Below are positions 6,100 to 7,066 of a stretch of DNA of 7,066 nt, piece after piece. The notes under the pieces are model-generated. The model made no database searches. It worked only from the letters and a program-made list of their open reading frames with translations, and had not been told where the DNA came from. Origin of the DNA: an uncultured Pirellulaceae bacterium (GTDB lineage: Bacteria > Planctomycetota > Planctomycetia > Pirellulales > Pirellulaceae); contig CAKQNH010000242.1 in NCBI GenBank assembly GCA_934255105.1, positions 1 through 7,066 on the forward strand, in the 5' to 3' direction. The translations under genes were made by a program, and so were the position numbers. The stretch's first letter is position 1, and every line of letters starts with the position of its first letter.

Positions 6100-6256
6100 T
6101 TTTTCGAACCCGGCTGGTGCGTGACCAGAGGTGTCCTGCACCTCGCGATGATAAGTCCTGTTGAGGCAATGCAAGTCGGAAACGGCTTCACTGTCGGTGC
6201 CAGGCTCGAATGCTTGGTGGTCTCCCCCGGTACGTTTGATCATGGAAGGTTTCGCA

Positions 6257-6634
6257 ATGGCTAAGTTTTACGCAACTTGTGGCTCGCAGACTCTAACAAT
6301 TTCGGCTCCTACAGCTCAATTCGCTGCCATGCGGTTGATCGACGAAGCCATGGCCGCGCACGTGTGGATCTATGACGACAACAACTTGAGCGAGCAGGTG
6401 CGTCGCGATCACTTGGTGTTGGAAGCTTTGCTGCACCTGGATGCGACGGTCCGAGTTAGCCAGCGTGGGCTGGGCCGCGACGAGGCCGGAGAATTTGGTG
6501 TGCCTGAAATGTTGGATGAGTGGCACCGGCTGATGATGGGCTTGAGCCAAATGACAATTGCGGTTGGCCTGACGGAGCGCCGCGTACTCCCCCCGGCCAT
6601 CGATACTAGTAGCGACCCCCACAATCCCCGCTAA
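6257..6634 (+). CDS. Conserved hypothetical protein, planctomycete type, 125 aa
   Basis: The start at ATG 6257 is chosen because GGAAGG (6244-6249) lies 7 nt upstream, one of the few clear Shine-Dalgarno sites in the window; an in-frame ATG at 6242 and a TTG at 6161 lack this support. The protein begins MAKFYATCGSQTLTISAP (a likely beta-strand pair), followed by a helix (~20-35), the motif HVWIYDDNNLS (35-45), a helix DHLVLEALLHL (51-61), the strand TVRVSQRGLG (64-73), a further helical part with EMLDEWHRLMMGL (84-96), and a disordered polar tail. There is no signal peptide, membrane segment or metal-binding Cys/His cluster. I recall similar small proteins from other planctomycetes, none with a function; this is memory, not a search result. 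It appears to be a single-gene unit closed by the terminator at 6653-6691. Confidence 0.82.
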   Translation: MAKFYATCGSQTLTISAPTAQFAAMRLIDEAMAAHVWIYDDNNLSEQVRRDHLVLEALLHLDATVRVSQRGLGRDEAGEFGVPEMLDEWHRLMMGLSQMTIAVGLTERRVLPPAIDTSSDPHNPR

Positions 6635-6652
6635 GTTTGTGGGAGTCGTCTT

Positions 6653-6691
6653 GAGCGGGCGATACGGCCACCATCGCCCGCTCTCTTTTTT
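6653..6691 (+). terminator. Strong Rho-independent terminator
   Basis: GAGCGGGCGAT (6653-6663) and ATCGCCCGCTC (6673-6683) form a perfect 11-bp GC-rich stem with a 9-nt loop, followed by TC and six T residues (6686-6691). It begins 18 nt after the stop of the 125-aa gene. Confidence 0.9.
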
Positions 6692-6710
6692 CCCTTCCCT
6701 TCCCTTCCCC
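6692..6710 (-). repeat. TTCCC repeat tract; G-quadruplex motif on the minus strand
   Basis: Four C-runs (CCC, CCC, CCC, CCCC) are separated by TT each time. The minus strand therefore reads as four G-runs with 2-nt AA loops, an ideal G-quadruplex pattern. It abuts the T-tract of the terminator. Confidence 0.7.
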
Positions 6711-6730
6711 ATGCCATCTTGCCTGGCATG
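6710..6730. repeat. Short perfect inverted repeat
   Basis: CATGCCA (6710-6716) and TGGCATG (6724-6730) form a 7-bp perfect stem with a 7-nt loop just after the TTCCC tract. No T-run follows. Role unknown. Confidence 0.6.
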
Positions 6731-6965
6731 AGTCAAGTTTTGCGAGCTAGGCATCGTCGCATATTTAAACGCAGAGTTCGCAGACTGAGATTAGTTAACC
6801 CGATCCCGTCGAATCGACACGACCATTTTTGCACCAGGCAAATCCACCCAATCCTTCCAAAGCACCACCCTTCTCGCTGCGCGGGCAGGGGAACGATTCG
6901 TGCAGCAAGGAACGATTTGTGGGGTATCAAACGGCACTCCTAACCGTTTTTCGCATCAAAATATA
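6731..6965. other. Non-coding stretch before the hairpin array
   Basis: No gene is supported on either strand. Two features stand out: a 13-bp direct repeat GGAACGATTYGTG at 6890-6902 and 6909-6921 (12 of 13 identical), and a hairpin AAACGG-CACTCCTAA-CCGTTT (6929-6949) followed by TT, a weak terminator-like structure. The sequence turns AT-rich just before the array. Confidence 0.5.
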
Positions 6966-7066
6966 AAACGTGCAAGAGTGCCCGTTCTAAGGCTTAAACG
7001 GGCAAGAGTGCCCGTTCTACGGCTTAAACGGGCAAGAGTGCCCGTTCTACGGCGGGCACGAGCACT
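6966..7066. repeat. Tandem array of 30-bp hairpin units (REP-like), continuing to the window edge
   Basis: Three units begin at 6966, 6996 and 7026 with an exact 30-bp period. Each contains AACGGGCA-AGAG-TGCCCGTT, an 8-bp perfect inverted repeat around AGAG (unit 1 has one stem mismatch, GTGCA for GGGCA), then CTACGGCTT as linker. A degenerate fourth copy (CGGGCACGAGCACT) seems to start at 7053 and is cut by the window. Unique spacers are absent, so it is not CRISPR. Confidence 0.88.

Larger units (their letters stand above)
5957..6256. other. Intergenic/leader region upstream of the 125-aa gene
   Basis: There is no convincing gene here. It contains the perfect palindrome GCGACGTCGC (5970-5979), the 17-bp tandem duplication, a weak promoter candidate (TTGAAA 6073-6078, 15-nt gap, GACAAT 6094-6099), a perfect hairpin GAGGTG-TCCTG-CACCTC (6128-6144), and a second hairpin with G-U pairs around TCGAAT (6198-6219). 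If the promoter is real, the mRNA leader would be about 150 nt and structured. No known riboswitch was recognised. Confidence 0.5.

Noticed and set aside
6198..6219. tRNA T-arm, because of CTCGAAT in the loop
   Set aside because: No matching acceptor, D or anticodon arms lie at the required distances; only a local hairpin remains.
6019..6243. 74-codon minus-strand ORF in the leader region
   Set aside because: No Shine-Dalgarno site, no recognisable motif, and it would overlap the hairpins and promoter-side sequence of the well-supported gene at 6257.
6966..7066. CRISPR array
   Set aside because: The 30-bp units abut one another with no unique spacers.

Overview
The window looks like a piece of a Planctomycetota chromosome, probably Pirellulales (Rhodopirellula/Blastopirellula-like). 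The reasons are a moderately high GC content, weak or absent Shine-Dalgarno sites, an exported Pro/Ala-rich membrane protein with squalene-cyclase-type repeats, a long (about 611 aa) UbiD decarboxylase, small proteins that look planctomycete-specific, and a tandem hairpin repeat of the kind scattered between genes in these genomes. This assignment is by family resemblance; no search was run.

Layout. At 19-1860 (+) lies a single-pass membrane protein: a long Pro/Ala-rich N-terminus, one transmembrane helix, and an alpha/alpha-toroid domain of the prenyltransferase/squalene-cyclase repeat type. Only 21 nt later, at 1882-3717 (+), is a UbiD-family prenylated-FMN decarboxylase with its R-E-D catalytic residues intact. 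These two genes probably form an operon, possibly coupled by a 6-codon bridging ORF. The convergent gap at 3718-4072 holds a 210-bp non-coding element with 30-bp imperfect terminal inverted repeats and a perfect 5-bp flanking duplication, which reads as a MITE-like insertion. At 4073-4951 (-) is an exported protein with a signal peptide, a Ser/Gly-rich stretch and a C-terminal TPR-like helical pair.

A gene-poor divergent region (4952-5347) carries candidate promoter and operator sequences. It is followed at 5348-5956 (+) by a ~200-aa protein with a caspase/CHAT-like His...Cys pair (YHG ... GSC). Next comes a 300-nt leader region with a 17-bp tandem duplication and two hairpins, and then a 125-aa planctomycete-type conserved hypothetical protein at 6257-6634 (+). 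That gene ends at a textbook intrinsic terminator, immediately followed by a run of TTCCC units that is a G-quadruplex motif on the opposite strand. The rest of the window (6711-7066) is non-coding and ends in a 30-bp-period array of perfect or near-perfect hairpins that runs to the window edge.

Apart from the likely cyclase-repeat/ubiD pair, the genes do not form a recognisable pathway. The UbiD enzyme could serve menaquinone (futalosine route) or ubiquinone-type quinone synthesis or decarboxylate another aromatic acid; no other quinone genes are in view. I see no CRISPR array, tRNA, rRNA, prophage or transposase gene. The most unusual items are the MITE-like insertion, the small caspase-like protein, and the terminal hairpin array.
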